Of a stretch of DNA of 64,000 bases, positions 52,206 through 60,330 are shown in pieces (within the stretch, counting starts at the first letter, position 1; every line of letters begins with the position of its first letter). A model generated the notes under the pieces. That model saw only the letters and a list, made by a program, of their open reading frames with translations, ran no database searches and had not been told where the DNA came from. Origin of the DNA: Bacterioplanoides sp965200585 (GTDB lineage: Bacteria; Pseudomonadota; Gammaproteobacteria; Pseudomonadales; Oceanobacteraceae); assembly GCF_965200585.1 (NCBI RefSeq), contig NZ_OZ241361.1; one strand, given 5' to 3'. The position numbers and the translations under genes are program-made.

Positions 52206-52766
52206 TTAAATTTGAGTGCGTAACCACAGCCCGGGCGGCGTGCTCATTCCTCGGTCCTGATGAATCACTTTTCCTTCACGATCCAGCACGTAATAACTGG
52301 GATAGCCAGTGATATTAAAGCGCTGACGGATATCCGGGTTACCCAGTAATACCTCCTGGTTAAAGCCAATATCATCAATAAAGCGGCTGACATCAGCGGT
52401 TTGTTCGTAATCCAGTGCAATGGCAATAATACGAATATTCGGGTTGTCGGGCAGGGTATTTAACCCCGGCATACTCAGGCGACAAACGCTGCACCAGGGA
52501 GCAAAAAAATAGATCAGGGTTTTATCGTGAGCGGCGGGCCAGTTGAGTGATGAGTGATTCCCCTGCAAGGTTGGCAGAGTCAGGTTCGGGATATGAGTGC
52601 CGTCTTGTAACAGATGGCGATTTAACCACTGACTCAGACCAATAAACACCAACACAACCACTAAAAGTTCAAACAAGTGGTTGCGCCAGCGTCTGTTTGT
52701 TTGCGATGACAAATCCGCTTCAGATGGCTTTTGAGAATCGTCGTCTTTCTTGGTTGGGTTGCTCAT
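52206..52766 (-). CDS. Membrane-tethered thioredoxin-fold protein (TlpA/ScsD-like)
   Basis: A 186-residue protein with a charged N-terminus of 28 residues, one membrane helix (about 31-50) and a periplasmic thioredoxin fold. The redox motif is CSVC in FFAPWCSVCRLS, and the cis-Pro is in ITGYPSYYVLD. The family reduces periplasmic disulfides or metal-binding Cys. The start codon lies 47 bp inside the 3' end of hemN, an unusually long overlap for a same-strand pair, but a downstream start would remove part of the N-terminal cytoplasmic segment only. Coupling with hemN suggests a place in haem or respiratory maturation. Confidence 0.82.
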   Translation of the reverse strand: MSNPTKKDDDSQKPSEADLSSQTNRRWRNHLFELLVVVLVFIGLSQWLNRHLLQDGTHIPNLTLPTLQGNHSSLNWPAAHDKTLIYFFAPWCSVCRLSMPGLNTLPDNPNIRIIAIALDYEQTADVSRFIDDIGFNQEVLLGNPDIRQRFNITGYPSYYVLDREGKVIHQDRGMSTPPGLWLRTQI

Positions 52767-54114
52767 GCTGTTTCAGGTAGCTGTCGAACGCCATGCAGGC
52801 ATTGCGAACCAGCAAACGTCCTTTTTCGGTGATGCGAATTTCGACATCATCAACCACCACAAGTTCATCGGCAATCATCGGCTGTAATTCCGTAAGGCTA
52901 TCGGCCAGATAATCGCGACTGTTGATATGAAAGTTGCGATCCAGTTCGGCAAATTGCACGTTCAGATGACACAGTAACTCAGCAATGATGTAACGACGGA
53001 TCCGGTCATCGTGGGTCACATGACGATACTTTAACGTCGGTAACGTGTTGTTGGTTAAACAATGTTCGTAGGCGTCTACCGTGACCTGATTCTGCAGATA
53101 ATAGTCACCAATCTGGCTGATGGAGGAAACGCCAAAGCCAATCAGGTCACAATTGCCATGGGTGGTGTAGCCCTGAAAGTTGCGGTGTAATTCGCCATTG
53201 GCCTGAGCTTTCGCCAGCTCGTCGTCGGGTTTGGCAAAGTGATCCATCCCCACATAATGGTAATCAGCACCGGACAGTTTTTCGATGCAGTGACCGAGAA
53301 TCGCCAGTTTTTCCTGAGCCGAAGGCAGGTCATCACCATTAATCCGGCGTTGTGGCTTAAAGCGCTCTGGCAGGTGAGCGTAATTAAACACCGATAAGCG
53401 ATCCGGGCTGAGTTCAATAATGGTATCCAGTGTGCGGTCAAAGCTTTCCAGTGTCTGGTGTGGCAGACCATAAATCAGATCCATATTAATCGAGCCGTAA
53501 CCCAGTTCCCGGGCTTCTTTCATCACCGCACGAATCATGCTCTCTGGTTGTACCCGGTTAACGGCAATCTGAACCTGCTCTTCCAGATCCTGTACGCCAA
53601 AGCTGATGCGGTTAAAACCATGCTGGCGCAGCATTTTTAGTGTTCCGGGGCGTAATTCCCGAGGATCAATTTCAATTGAATAGTCAGCGCTGGCGGCATC
53701 GCTGAAATCAAAGTGTTGCTGTAAAAATTCAATCAGATCCTGCAGTTGTTCATCGGATAAAAACGTTGGTGTACCACCGCCAAAATGTAATTGCTCAACC
53801 CGGCGGCTACTACCGAGCAGCTGCTTCTTGGTCAGAATTTCATTTTTTAACAGTTCAAGATAAGGCTCCGCCTGCTCGCGGCGCTTGGTCACAATTTTGT
53901 TGCAGCCGCAGTAGTAACAGACGTGTGCGCAAAACGGTATATGGATATACAGAGACAGCGGTGTTTCCGGATCGCGATTAGCAAAGGCTTCGCGCTCAAA
54001 ACTGTCGCCGCTTACCGGTAAAAACTCAACGGCGGTTGGATAAGAGGTATAGCGTGGCCCCGGGCGGTTATAACGCTGGATTAACAGGGGGTCCCATTGA
54101 AGATGTTCACTCAT
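52720..54114 (-). CDS. hemN: Oxygen-independent coproporphyrinogen III oxidase
   Basis: A 464-residue radical SAM enzyme that oxidatively decarboxylates coproporphyrinogen III to protoporphyrinogen IX without oxygen. The cluster ligands are Cys62, Cys66 and Cys69 in FCAHVCYYCGC, with the extra HemN Cys71. The SAM-binding GGGTP motif is at about 112. The C-terminal HemN domain is present and length matches HemN, not the shorter HemW. A near-perfect FNR/Anr box lies about 94 bp upstream (see 54201-54214), which fits expression at low oxygen. It is translationally overlapped by the TlpA-like gene downstream. Confidence 0.95.
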   Translation of the reverse strand: MSEHLQWDPLLIQRYNRPGPRYTSYPTAVEFLPVSGDSFEREAFANRDPETPLSLYIHIPFCAHVCYYCGCNKIVTKRREQAEPYLELLKNEILTKKQLLGSSRRVEQLHFGGGTPTFLSDEQLQDLIEFLQQHFDFSDAASADYSIEIDPRELRPGTLKMLRQHGFNRISFGVQDLEEQVQIAVNRVQPESMIRAVMKEARELGYGSINMDLIYGLPHQTLESFDRTLDTIIELSPDRLSVFNYAHLPERFKPQRRINGDDLPSAQEKLAILGHCIEKLSGADYHYVGMDHFAKPDDELAKAQANGELHRNFQGYTTHGNCDLIGFGVSSISQIGDYYLQNQVTVDAYEHCLTNNTLPTLKYRHVTHDDRIRRYIIAELLCHLNVQFAELDRNFHINSRDYLADSLTELQPMIADELVVVDDVEIRITEKGRLLVRNACMAFDSYLKQHEQPNQERRRFSKAI

Positions 54115-54173
54115 AACAATTCTGATTCTGCTGCAACTGAGGGAGATAAAGCTCTGACGGCTTGTTACGCAGC

Positions 54174-54214
54174 AGTGTAGGTGAGTGAGCGTGTCGCACC
54201 TTGTTCCATATCAA
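54174..54214 (-). promoter_or_regulatory. FNR/Anr box and -10 for hemN
   Basis: TTGTTCCATATCAA at 54201-54214 matches the FNR consensus TTGAT-N4-ATCAA at nine of ten positions. On the minus strand TACACT (54179-54174, 4/6) would serve as -10. That places the box centre about 40 bp before the implied start, the position of a class II activator. Regulation of hemN by FNR/Anr is well known in related bacteria. Confidence 0.75.
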
Positions 54215-54423
54215 GATGTCAGATAGTTCAGAATAGAGGCCTGCTCAAAGGGCCTGGATACAGGTTTTATAATGTTTTACGTTTTTCCTGATGGTGAATG
54301 GTCTCAGCCAAAAATGGCTTAAAATGCGGTATTTTAGAGAGGGTTCAGGGTTTTTCGAGAAAAATAGTCAATTTTTTGCTGCAGTGGTCGATAACTTTCT
54401 TGCTTTTGTTAGAAAACGGTCGT

Positions 54424-54453
54424 TTGATGACAAAACGTAAAGGCAGTTACAAT
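54424..54453 (+). promoter_or_regulatory. Candidate promoter of the TetR-family gene
   Basis: TTGATG at 54424-54429 (4/6 to -35) and TACAAT at 54448-54453 (5/6 to -10) are 18 bp apart, about 60 bp before the start codon. Confidence 0.4.
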
Positions 54454-54516
54454 ATTGGGTAGTTCGGTATCTGTCTGTACCTAACTGTGACAAAGGTAAG
54501 GATAAGGGTAGGGAAA

Positions 54517-55200
54517 ATGCCAAAAAAACCGTTCACATCCGAAGAAATCATCGCCCAGCGTCAGCGTATTATGGATAGCGCTTCCAGTGTGATGGCTGAG
54601 GTGGGATTCCATCATTTGTCCATGCGTAAGCTGGCCTCTCAGCTGGGTATGACAGCCAGTAATATTTACAACTACTTTCCCAATAAAGAGTCGTTATTCC
54701 TGAATACCCGCCGACGTGGTTTTGAGTTGGCATTTCTGGATATTAATGAGCAGCTGCGCCGTGGCATTTCTCCGGATAAGGGCGTGTATCAATTCGCTAT
54801 GGATCTGATTCAGTTTGCTCAGCGCTTCCCCGGTTACTATCAGTTAATGTTTCAACCGCCACGCCTGACACTGGAAGAATCCGATGCCGCCGATCAGGAA
54901 GTAAAATACCATCTTGAACGTCTGGTCGATGAGTGGCAGCAACACGCGTCGACCTTGTTGGTGGATGCATTGCCCGGCTTGGTGGATTGCCCGGAGCCAC
55001 AACAAAAACAAATGACATTGTATTTTGTTGCCTCAATTCACGGCTTGATTGATTCCTATCGCTATAAGTCCTTATCCAATCTGATTGCCGGAGTCGAGCT
55101 GATTCCGCAGGATATGATTCGCAGCCATATCAGCTGGTTGTTGGTGTCGCTGGAGAAGGCGCTGGAGGAGTATCAGCAGGCCGCTTCTCAAGCGAATTGA
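54517..55200 (+). CDS. TetR family transcriptional regulator
   Basis: A 227-residue regulator. The N-terminal DNA-binding domain (about 12-58) has the TetR helix-turn-helix MRKLASQLGMTASNIYNYFPNK. The ligand domain beyond is a divergent helical bundle with PGYYQLMFQPP. The start at 54517 is preferred over an in-frame GTG at 54487 because AGGGTAGGG precedes it closely. No target is identifiable from position: hemN is divergent, and an FlhB-like gene converges with it. Binding near its own promoter is the default expectation. Confidence 0.85.
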   Translation: MPKKPFTSEEIIAQRQRIMDSASSVMAEVGFHHLSMRKLASQLGMTASNIYNYFPNKESLFLNTRRRGFELAFLDINEQLRRGISPDKGVYQFAMDLIQFAQRFPGYYQLMFQPPRLTLEESDAADQEVKYHLERLVDEWQQHASTLLVDALPGLVDCPEPQQKQMTLYFVASIHGLIDSYRYKSLSNLIAGVELIPQDMIRSHISWLLVSLEKALEEYQQAASQAN

Positions 55201-55238
55201 TTTGGTAGGTAGAAAACGACTTGCTGTAGAAGGCAACG

Positions 55239-55556
55239 CTATTGTGGTGTTTTGCCTTCCAGCTGGTAAACAAACGCCAGTATTTCGGCAATCACCTGAT
55301 ACATATTTTCCGGAATTTCATCCCCAAGTTCCAGTTGGCTGAGCCAGCGCATTAACGACGCATTTTCATACACGGGCACTTCATGCTGCAGCGCCAGATT
55401 GATAATGGCCTGTGCCAGTTCATCTTCACCTTTAGCGCTGACTTTAGGGGCGGATACCCCGTCATAACTGAGCGCTAAGGCTTCGCTGGCTTGAAACAGC
55501 GATTCCGGAATACCTGCCGTTTGATCCTTGTTTTTCATATGAGTTTTCTTATTCAT
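55239..55556 (-). CDS. FlhB C-terminal-domain homologue
   Basis: A 105-residue protein matching the cytoplasmic C-terminal domain of FlhB/YscU-type export-gate proteins without their membrane part. ALALSYDGVSAPKVSAKGEDELA, the EHVPV-like LALQHEVPVYEN and IPENMYQVIAEILAFVYQ correspond to the FlhB_C core. The self-cleaving NPTH motif is absent: the position reads as SLFQASEALALSYD, so autocleavage is not expected. An in-frame ATG at 55538 is an alternative start. It lies 29 bp after a FliK-like gene, and such pairs (as ylqH/ylqG in Bacillus) occur away from flagellar operons. Confidence 0.78.
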   Translation of the reverse strand: MNKKTHMKNKDQTAGIPESLFQASEALALSYDGVSAPKVSAKGEDELAQAIINLALQHEVPVYENASLMRWLSQLELGDEIPENMYQVIAEILAFVYQLEGKTPQ

Positions 55557-55585
55557 CGATAGCAGACCGTACGTTAGCTGGGTAG

Positions 55586-57391
55586 TTAACTGTGAATGTC
55601 CACCAGATTGCCATGAATCTGGTTACGTTGACGTTCGGGTAGCTGGCCGTGACGCGCATTTAAGGTTTCCACTTCCACACCAAACTGGCTGAGCTTGCTG
55701 CGCAGCGGAGCCAGGTGCTGTTGCAACAGTGCCAGAGTGGACGCTTGTGTTGACCAGAAGGTCGCCGACAGTGATGGTATTCGCATATTTACCTCGACAT
55801 CCAGCGGTCCTAATTGCGCCAGGTCAAAATGCAGATGAACCCGCCACTGGATTTTTTTCTGCTTGCCATTGGCATCCGTGCTGTCGTCTGTGTCTTTAAA
55901 TAATTGCGCCCGGACGTCGTTCAGTTGCTGATCCTGACGCACTAACAACGGCAAAGACAATTGCCATTGGTCGTTACTTTGTTGCAGGCGTTGCAGTTGT
56001 TCTGACTCAATATTCGCCAGTGCTCCCTGTAGCAAACGAAAGCCTTCCGGCAGCCGTTCCTGCAACGTGCTGCTCAGTTGTGATGAGAGCTGTGACGACA
56101 GTTGTTGTGTCGCTTGTGTTTCACCGCTGCCTGCGCGTTGGGCGTTAATCTGATTGAGCCAGAGTTGCAGGCTTTTACTTAATACCGCTTTAAGATCACT
56201 GGATTGCAGTTGATTCAGCTGTTCCGATAACGCTGATAAAGCGTTATTAGTTTGGCTGTTCAGTTGAGTGGTCTCGCGGCTGCTATTTAGACTGGCAACG
56301 GCTTTGCTTAATGAATTTTCGAGCTGAGATTTGGTGTCTGCCAAAATCTGGCTGATGCTGCGGCCTTCATTGCTACCTTTGGTCGTGTCACTTTGGTTGC
56401 TGCTGGTCGTAGCGCTTGAACTGGCTGCTTGCCACAGGCTTCTAAATACGTTGGCATTGGCTGCAGAAGGTGCTTCCGTGTTCAGCGGGTTGGCACTCAC
56501 CTGATTGGCACTAGAGCTCACTTGATTAGCGATGCTCGTTAGCAGGCTAACCAGTTTGGCCTCAAAATTCAGGCCAGAGTTATGAATCTGCTGTTTCGCT
56601 CCGGCCGATTGGTTGGCAGAGGTTAATTGTGTCAGATACTGATTCAGCGTGTGTTTAACCGAGTCTGGTGTTTCCGGGTTGCTCAGCGCTTTCTGCGCTA
56701 GGGCTGCCAGTTGCAGGTTGGTAATCGGATTATTCGGGAGCTGGCTGCTGATGCCTGTGCCAGTGCCAGAAACTTGAGGCGCCGCACTGTAGGTTCTTGC
56801 GCTGGCGCTATAGGTAGTGAGTGCCGAAGTTTGAGCCTGAGGTCGCAGTGTCGCCAGTGGCAATGTTTGCGCCAGCCATTGTCGGACTTCACCGGGCGAG
56901 GGTTTATTGGCTGTAAGCGGGTTTGTGTTGGAGTCTGAAGTATTTGTTTGACCTTGAGCGTTTGCCTGCAGCTGCTGAGCAAGTTGCTTTAACGCGGCTT
57001 CAATATTTGTTGGCTTGCCACTGGCTAGGGTGGGCTGCAGGGCGGTGCTATTAATCGCCAATACCTTAATCTGCTGAATACTTTCCGGAGAATTATCATC
57101 CGCTGCCTGAATCAATAATTGCAGTGTCAGCTGGCTGCCTTTGCTCAGAGGCTGCTCACTACTGAGCTGCAGCTGACGTCCTTCAACGGAGACTGTGATC
57201 AGGCTTTGTCCGCTTTTGTCGGGATGTTTCTGTGAAGAGATGACTTCCGCCTGAATAATATGTGATCGTTGCTCAGCCGTGGGCGAACCGGGGCTCAGAC
57301 GGGCCGATTTCAGTGTCTTGGCAGAGATTAATGGCAGGCTGCTGTTGGCAGCTCCGGTTACTGTTTCAGGCATATTTTTGACATCGGCCAA
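55586..57391 (-). CDS. FliK-like hook-length-control family protein
   Basis: A 601-residue protein. The long N-terminal part is Ser/Thr/Gln/Asn-rich and probably disordered. The C-terminal ~110 residues carry the Flg_hook/FliK fold (LPLLVRQDQQLNDVRAQLF, HFDLAQLGPLDVEVNM, LRSKLSQFGVEVETLNARHG). FliK measures flagellar hook length and interacts with FlhB. Here the adjacent gene encodes only an FlhB C-terminal domain, with no other flagellar genes in the window. It is divergent from ccmA. It is more likely a stand-alone paralogue than the hook ruler, but its role is unknown. Confidence 0.78.
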   Translation of the reverse strand: MADVKNMPETVTGAANSSLPLISAKTLKSARLSPGSPTAEQRSHIIQAEVISSQKHPDKSGQSLITVSVEGRQLQLSSEQPLSKGSQLTLQLLIQAADDNSPESIQQIKVLAINSTALQPTLASGKPTNIEAALKQLAQQLQANAQGQTNTSDSNTNPLTANKPSPGEVRQWLAQTLPLATLRPQAQTSALTTYSASARTYSAAPQVSGTGTGISSQLPNNPITNLQLAALAQKALSNPETPDSVKHTLNQYLTQLTSANQSAGAKQQIHNSGLNFEAKLVSLLTSIANQVSSSANQVSANPLNTEAPSAANANVFRSLWQAASSSATTSSNQSDTTKGSNEGRSISQILADTKSQLENSLSKAVASLNSSRETTQLNSQTNNALSALSEQLNQLQSSDLKAVLSKSLQLWLNQINAQRAGSGETQATQQLSSQLSSQLSSTLQERLPEGFRLLQGALANIESEQLQRLQQSNDQWQLSLPLLVRQDQQLNDVRAQLFKDTDDSTDANGKQKKIQWRVHLHFDLAQLGPLDVEVNMRIPSLSATFWSTQASTLALLQQHLAPLRSKLSQFGVEVETLNARHGQLPERQRNQIHGNLVDIHS

Positions 57392-57452
57392 GGTTTACTC
57401 ATCTTTACCCATGTTAGTTTGTGCGCCTTCGTCCTTAAAGGATGAATTTGTA

Positions 57453-57504
57453 TATAATGCGCCGGTTTTATCCGCAAGGGTGTGTATGTTACCCGGATAA
57501 AATC
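57453..57504 (+). promoter_or_regulatory. ccm promoter -10 and leader hairpin
   Basis: A perfect TATAAT is at 57453-57458, with no convincing -35. Just downstream TTTTATCCG (57466-57474) and CGGATAAAA (57494-57502) are perfect 9-bp inverted repeats, extendable by one mismatch, around a 19-base spacer, followed by CTTGTTTTC. The hairpin would form in the ccmA leader, 27 bp before the ATG, and could attenuate or stabilise the message. Confidence 0.5.
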
Positions 57505-57529
57505 TTGTTTTCAGATGTAAGGGGTCATT

Positions 57530-58186
57530 ATGACCGCCGTAACAGGCACTATCAGTATTGATTTGCAGGCACGCCAGTTGTATTGCGAGCGCGACGATCG
57601 GGTGCTGTTTGAACATCTGGATCTGCAGTTACAGGCCGGTGAGCTGTTGCAGCTGGTTGGCCCGAACGGTGCGGGTAAAACCACGCTGTTGCGTTTGTTA
57701 GCCGGTTTAAATCGTGATTACGACGGCGAGCTGTTGTGGCAGGGCCAGAACCTGCTGGATGTCTACGCAGATTATGCTCGGCAACGCCTTTATATGGGCC
57801 ATTTATCCGCCGTTAAAAAAGCCCTGACCCCAATCGAAAACCTGCGCTGGTTAACGTCAGCCTGGAGCGTCAGCGAAGACGATCTCTGGCGTGCCCTCGA
57901 CGAAGTACAGCTGTTTGGTTATGAAGAAACTCCCTGTATGCAATTATCGGCCGGACAACAACGCCGTGTAGGCCTGGCGCGTCTGGCGTTGGCTGAGCAA
58001 GGTACCGGCCCGGCACCGTTATGGATTCTGGATGAACCCTTTACCGCACTCGATAAAGCCGGTGTCAGCTGGCTGGAAAACCGTTTGCAGCAGCATGTAG
58101 AAAGCCAGGGCAGTGTGGTGATTACCTCGCACCATGCCCTGGAAAACATTGCTGCATTGCGCCAGCTGGAATTGGGGAGAATTTAG
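57530..58186 (+). CDS. ccmA: Haem exporter ATP-binding subunit CcmA
   Basis: A 218-residue ABC ATPase. Walker A is GPNGAGKT at 44-51, the signature is LSAGQQRR, Walker B and catalytic Glu are in LWILDEPF, and the switch His is in VVITSHHAL. Length and place at the head of ccmABCDEFGHI identify CcmA. With CcmB, CcmC and CcmD it releases holo-CcmE, using ATP, for haem delivery to apocytochrome c. It starts in AAGGGGTCATTATG after a leader hairpin, and is divergent from the FliK-like gene. Confidence 0.95.
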   Translation: MTAVTGTISIDLQARQLYCERDDRVLFEHLDLQLQAGELLQLVGPNGAGKTTLLRLLAGLNRDYDGELLWQGQNLLDVYADYARQRLYMGHLSAVKKALTPIENLRWLTSAWSVSEDDLWRALDEVQLFGYEETPCMQLSAGQQRRVGLARLALAEQGTGPAPLWILDEPFTALDKAGVSWLENRLQQHVESQGSVVITSHHALENIAALRQLELGRI

Positions 58187-58209
58187 CTCATGAAAAGCAG
58201 GTGGCTGCA

Positions 58210-58878
58210 ATGAGTCTGGTGCTGGCAACGGTAAAACGCGACTTCTTACTGGCGGCGCGTAACCCTGGCGAATGGCTTAATCCGCTGATGTTCTTTTTGA
58301 TGGTGGCGGCGTTATTTCCACTGGCGGTTGATCCAGACCCCAAATTTCTCAGTAAAATTGCCGGTGGAGTGATCTGGGTGGCGGCATTGCTGGCTACGTT
58401 GTTATCGCTGGATGCGTTATTTAAAGCCGATGTCGAAGATGGCTCGCTGGAACAATGGTTGGCATCGGGCGAATCGCTATATGCCATGGCGTTAGGCAAA
58501 GCCTTAGTACACTGGTGTATCAGTGGTTTGCCGCTCACTATGATGTCGCCGGTGCTGGCGTTGATGCTGAATATGCCGGATGAAGCCTATGGCGCGCTGA
58601 TACTCAGCCTGGCGGTTGGCACTCCGGTGTTAAGTTTATTGGGTGCCGTGGGTGCTGCGCTGACGGCTGGTGTACGCAGCGGTGGTTTGTTGCTGAGTTT
58701 GTTGATTCTGCCCTTGTATATCCCGGTATTAATTTTTGCCGCCAGTGCCGTGTACAGCGCGGGTATTGGTATGGATTACAATGGGCAACTGGGTTTTTTA
58801 GGTGCCATTCTGGCATTAGCTATGTGCCTGACACCGTTTGCGGTTGCCGCTGCACTCAAACTGAATTTGTCGCGCTAG
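58210..58878 (+). CDS. ccmB: Haem exporter membrane subunit CcmB
   Basis: A 222-residue protein with six membrane helices and the CcmB features RDFLLAARNPGEWLNPLMFF near the N-terminus and SLEQWLASGESL and ALGKALVHW in the loop after TM2. It is the membrane partner of CcmA. ATG 58210 with AGGTGG five bases upstream is chosen over an in-frame GTG at 58201. Only 23 bp separate it from ccmA. Confidence 0.95.
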   Translation: MSLVLATVKRDFLLAARNPGEWLNPLMFFLMVAALFPLAVDPDPKFLSKIAGGVIWVAALLATLLSLDALFKADVEDGSLEQWLASGESLYAMALGKALVHWCISGLPLTMMSPVLALMLNMPDEAYGALILSLAVGTPVLSLLGAVGAALTAGVRSGGLLLSLLILPLYIPVLIFAASAVYSAGIGMDYNGQLGFLGAILALAMCLTPFAVAAALKLNLSR

Positions 58879-58932
58879 GGCCTGTTAAAAGATCCTGGCG
58901 CCATAACATTATAAGTACCGGATTAGTCGATT

Positions 58933-59679
58933 ATGTGGGATTGGATAGTACGTTTGTATCACCGTTTGGGATCACCCAAATGGTTTTATGAAATTACCGG
59001 CAAGTGGATTCCCTGGTTAGTTGGTCTGTCAGCCATTGCTGGTGTGGTTGGGTTGGTCTGGGGATTGGCTTATGCCCCGGCGGATTACCAGCAGGGTAAT
59101 AGCTTCCGTATTATTTATATCCATGTACCAGCGGCGATTCTGGCACAAAGCGCTTATATGATGATGGCCGTTGCCGGTGCGGTATTTTTAATCTGGCGCA
59201 TGAAAATGGCGGCCTGGGTGGCGAAAACCATCGCCCCGATTGGTGCCAGCTTTTGTTTAATTGCGCTGTTAACCGGTGCCATCTGGGGTAAGCCTACATG
59301 GGGTACCTGGTGGGTCTGGGATGCGCGTTTAACTTCCATGTTACTGCTGCTGTTTTTGTATTTTGGCGTGATGGCGATTCAACAGGCGATGGAATCCGAA
59401 GACAGTGGTCATAAAGCGGCGTCTATTTTGGCTTTAGTGGGACTGGTGAATATCCCGATTATCAAATACTCGGTTGAGTGGTGGAACACCTTACATCAGC
59501 CCGCCACGCTTAAACTGACAGAAAAACCCAGCATGGCGACCGAAATGCTGATTCCGCTACTGATTATGATTGTGGCCACCTATGCGTTTTTTGCGCTGTT
59601 GGTGATCCTGCGTACCCGTAATGAAATCCTGCTGCACGAACGTAAGCGCAAGTGGGTAAAACAGATTCTGGAGTCCTGA
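58933..59679 (+). CDS. ccmC: Haem-handling protein CcmC
   Basis: A 248-residue six-helix protein. The periplasmic tryptophan-rich WWD segment, GTWWVWDARLTSMLLL, is present, along with flanking haem-ligand His in YIHVPAA and VEWWNTLHQPA. CcmC holds haem so that it can be attached to CcmE. It is in the ccm operon, and its TGA overlaps the ATG of ccmD by one base. Confidence 0.95.
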   Translation: MWDWIVRLYHRLGSPKWFYEITGKWIPWLVGLSAIAGVVGLVWGLAYAPADYQQGNSFRIIYIHVPAAILAQSAYMMMAVAGAVFLIWRMKMAAWVAKTIAPIGASFCLIALLTGAIWGKPTWGTWWVWDARLTSMLLLLFLYFGVMAIQQAMESEDSGHKAASILALVGLVNIPIIKYSVEWWNTLHQPATLKLTEKPSMATEMLIPLLIMIVATYAFFALLVILRTRNEILLHERKRKWVKQILES

Positions 59680-59882
59680 TGCAGTTCGACAGTATGACCG
59701 AATTTTTTGCTATGGGCGGCCACGGCTTTTATGTCTGGCTCGCTTATGGCCTGAGCAGCGCAATAATTCTACTAAATATCTTGCTGCCTGTTATCCGCCG
59801 CCGTCGCTTGATTAAAGAACAGGCTCAGCGTTTACGCCGTGAACGCAAGAGCCAGGAGAGAGAAGATGCACCCTCAGCGTAA
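59679..59882 (+). CDS. ccmD: CcmD
   Basis: A 67-residue single-helix protein: MGGHGFYVWLAYGLSSAIILLN-type helix in the first half (GGHGFYVWLAYG) and a strongly basic tail (RRRRLIKEQAQRLRRERK). It helps release holo-CcmE from CcmC/CcmAB. The start at 59679, where TGATG overlaps ccmC by one base, is preferred over an upstream in-frame start at 59652. Its 3' end overlaps ccmE by 17 bp. Confidence 0.92.
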   Translation: MQFDSMTEFFAMGGHGFYVWLAYGLSSAIILLNILLPVIRRRRLIKEQAQRLRRERKSQEREDAPSA

Positions 59883-60327
59883 AAAACGATTAACCCTGAT
59901 TATCTTTATGGTGCTGGGCCTGGGCACGGCCGTAGGCCTACTGATGTATTCCCTGAGTCAGAATATCAATTTGTTTATGACCCCCACTCAGATCGCCAAT
60001 GGTGAAGCGCCGGTAGGCCGTACCATGCGTGCCGGAGGCCTGGTGGTGGATGGTTCGGTTGAGCGCGACACCGAAGGTTTAGGTGTGCTGTTTAAAGTGA
60101 CCGACGGCGCTGCTGAAGTGCCGATTTATTACGAAGGTATCCTGCCGGATTTATTCCGCGAAGGGCAGGGCATTGTGGCTCTGGGCCAGCTGGACAATAA
60201 GGGTGTTTTTCAGGCGTCTGAAGTGTTGGCAAAACACGACGAAAACTATATGCCACCCGAAGTAAAAGACGCGTTGGAAAAAGCCCACGCGGACGGTGTA
60301 CAAGCTATCGATGCGGCGCGGGAGTAA
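59866..60327 (+). CDS. ccmE: Cytochrome c maturation protein CcmE
   Basis: A 153-residue periplasmic haem chaperone anchored by an N-terminal helix (about 8-28). The covalent haem site is His124 in AKHDENYMPPE, with Tyr128 as ligand. GRTMRAGGLVVDGSV and GILPDLFREGQGIVA are the family blocks. The start at 59866 after GGAGAGAGAAG is preferred over an in-frame start at 59839, giving a typical length. It overlaps ccmD. Confidence 0.95.
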   Translation: MHPQRKKRLTLIIFMVLGLGTAVGLLMYSLSQNINLFMTPTQIANGEAPVGRTMRAGGLVVDGSVERDTEGLGVLFKVTDGAAEVPIYYEGILPDLFREGQGIVALGQLDNKGVFQASEVLAKHDENYMPPEVKDALEKAHADGVQAIDAARE

Positions 60328-60330
60328 AGC

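Larger units (their letters stand above)
54115..54516. other. Gene-free divergent region between hemN and the TetR gene
   Basis: A 402-bp spacer. It holds the hemN regulatory site and probable -10 on one side and a candidate promoter for the TetR-family gene on the other. In between (about 54230-54420) is AT-rich sequence in which I find no gene, RNA or clear repeat. Confidence 0.6.

Noticed and set aside
58190..58213. Seven-codon frame MKSRWLQ between ccmA and ccmB
   Set aside because: It is very short, overlaps the ccmB start, and its bases are better explained as the ccmB ribosome site.
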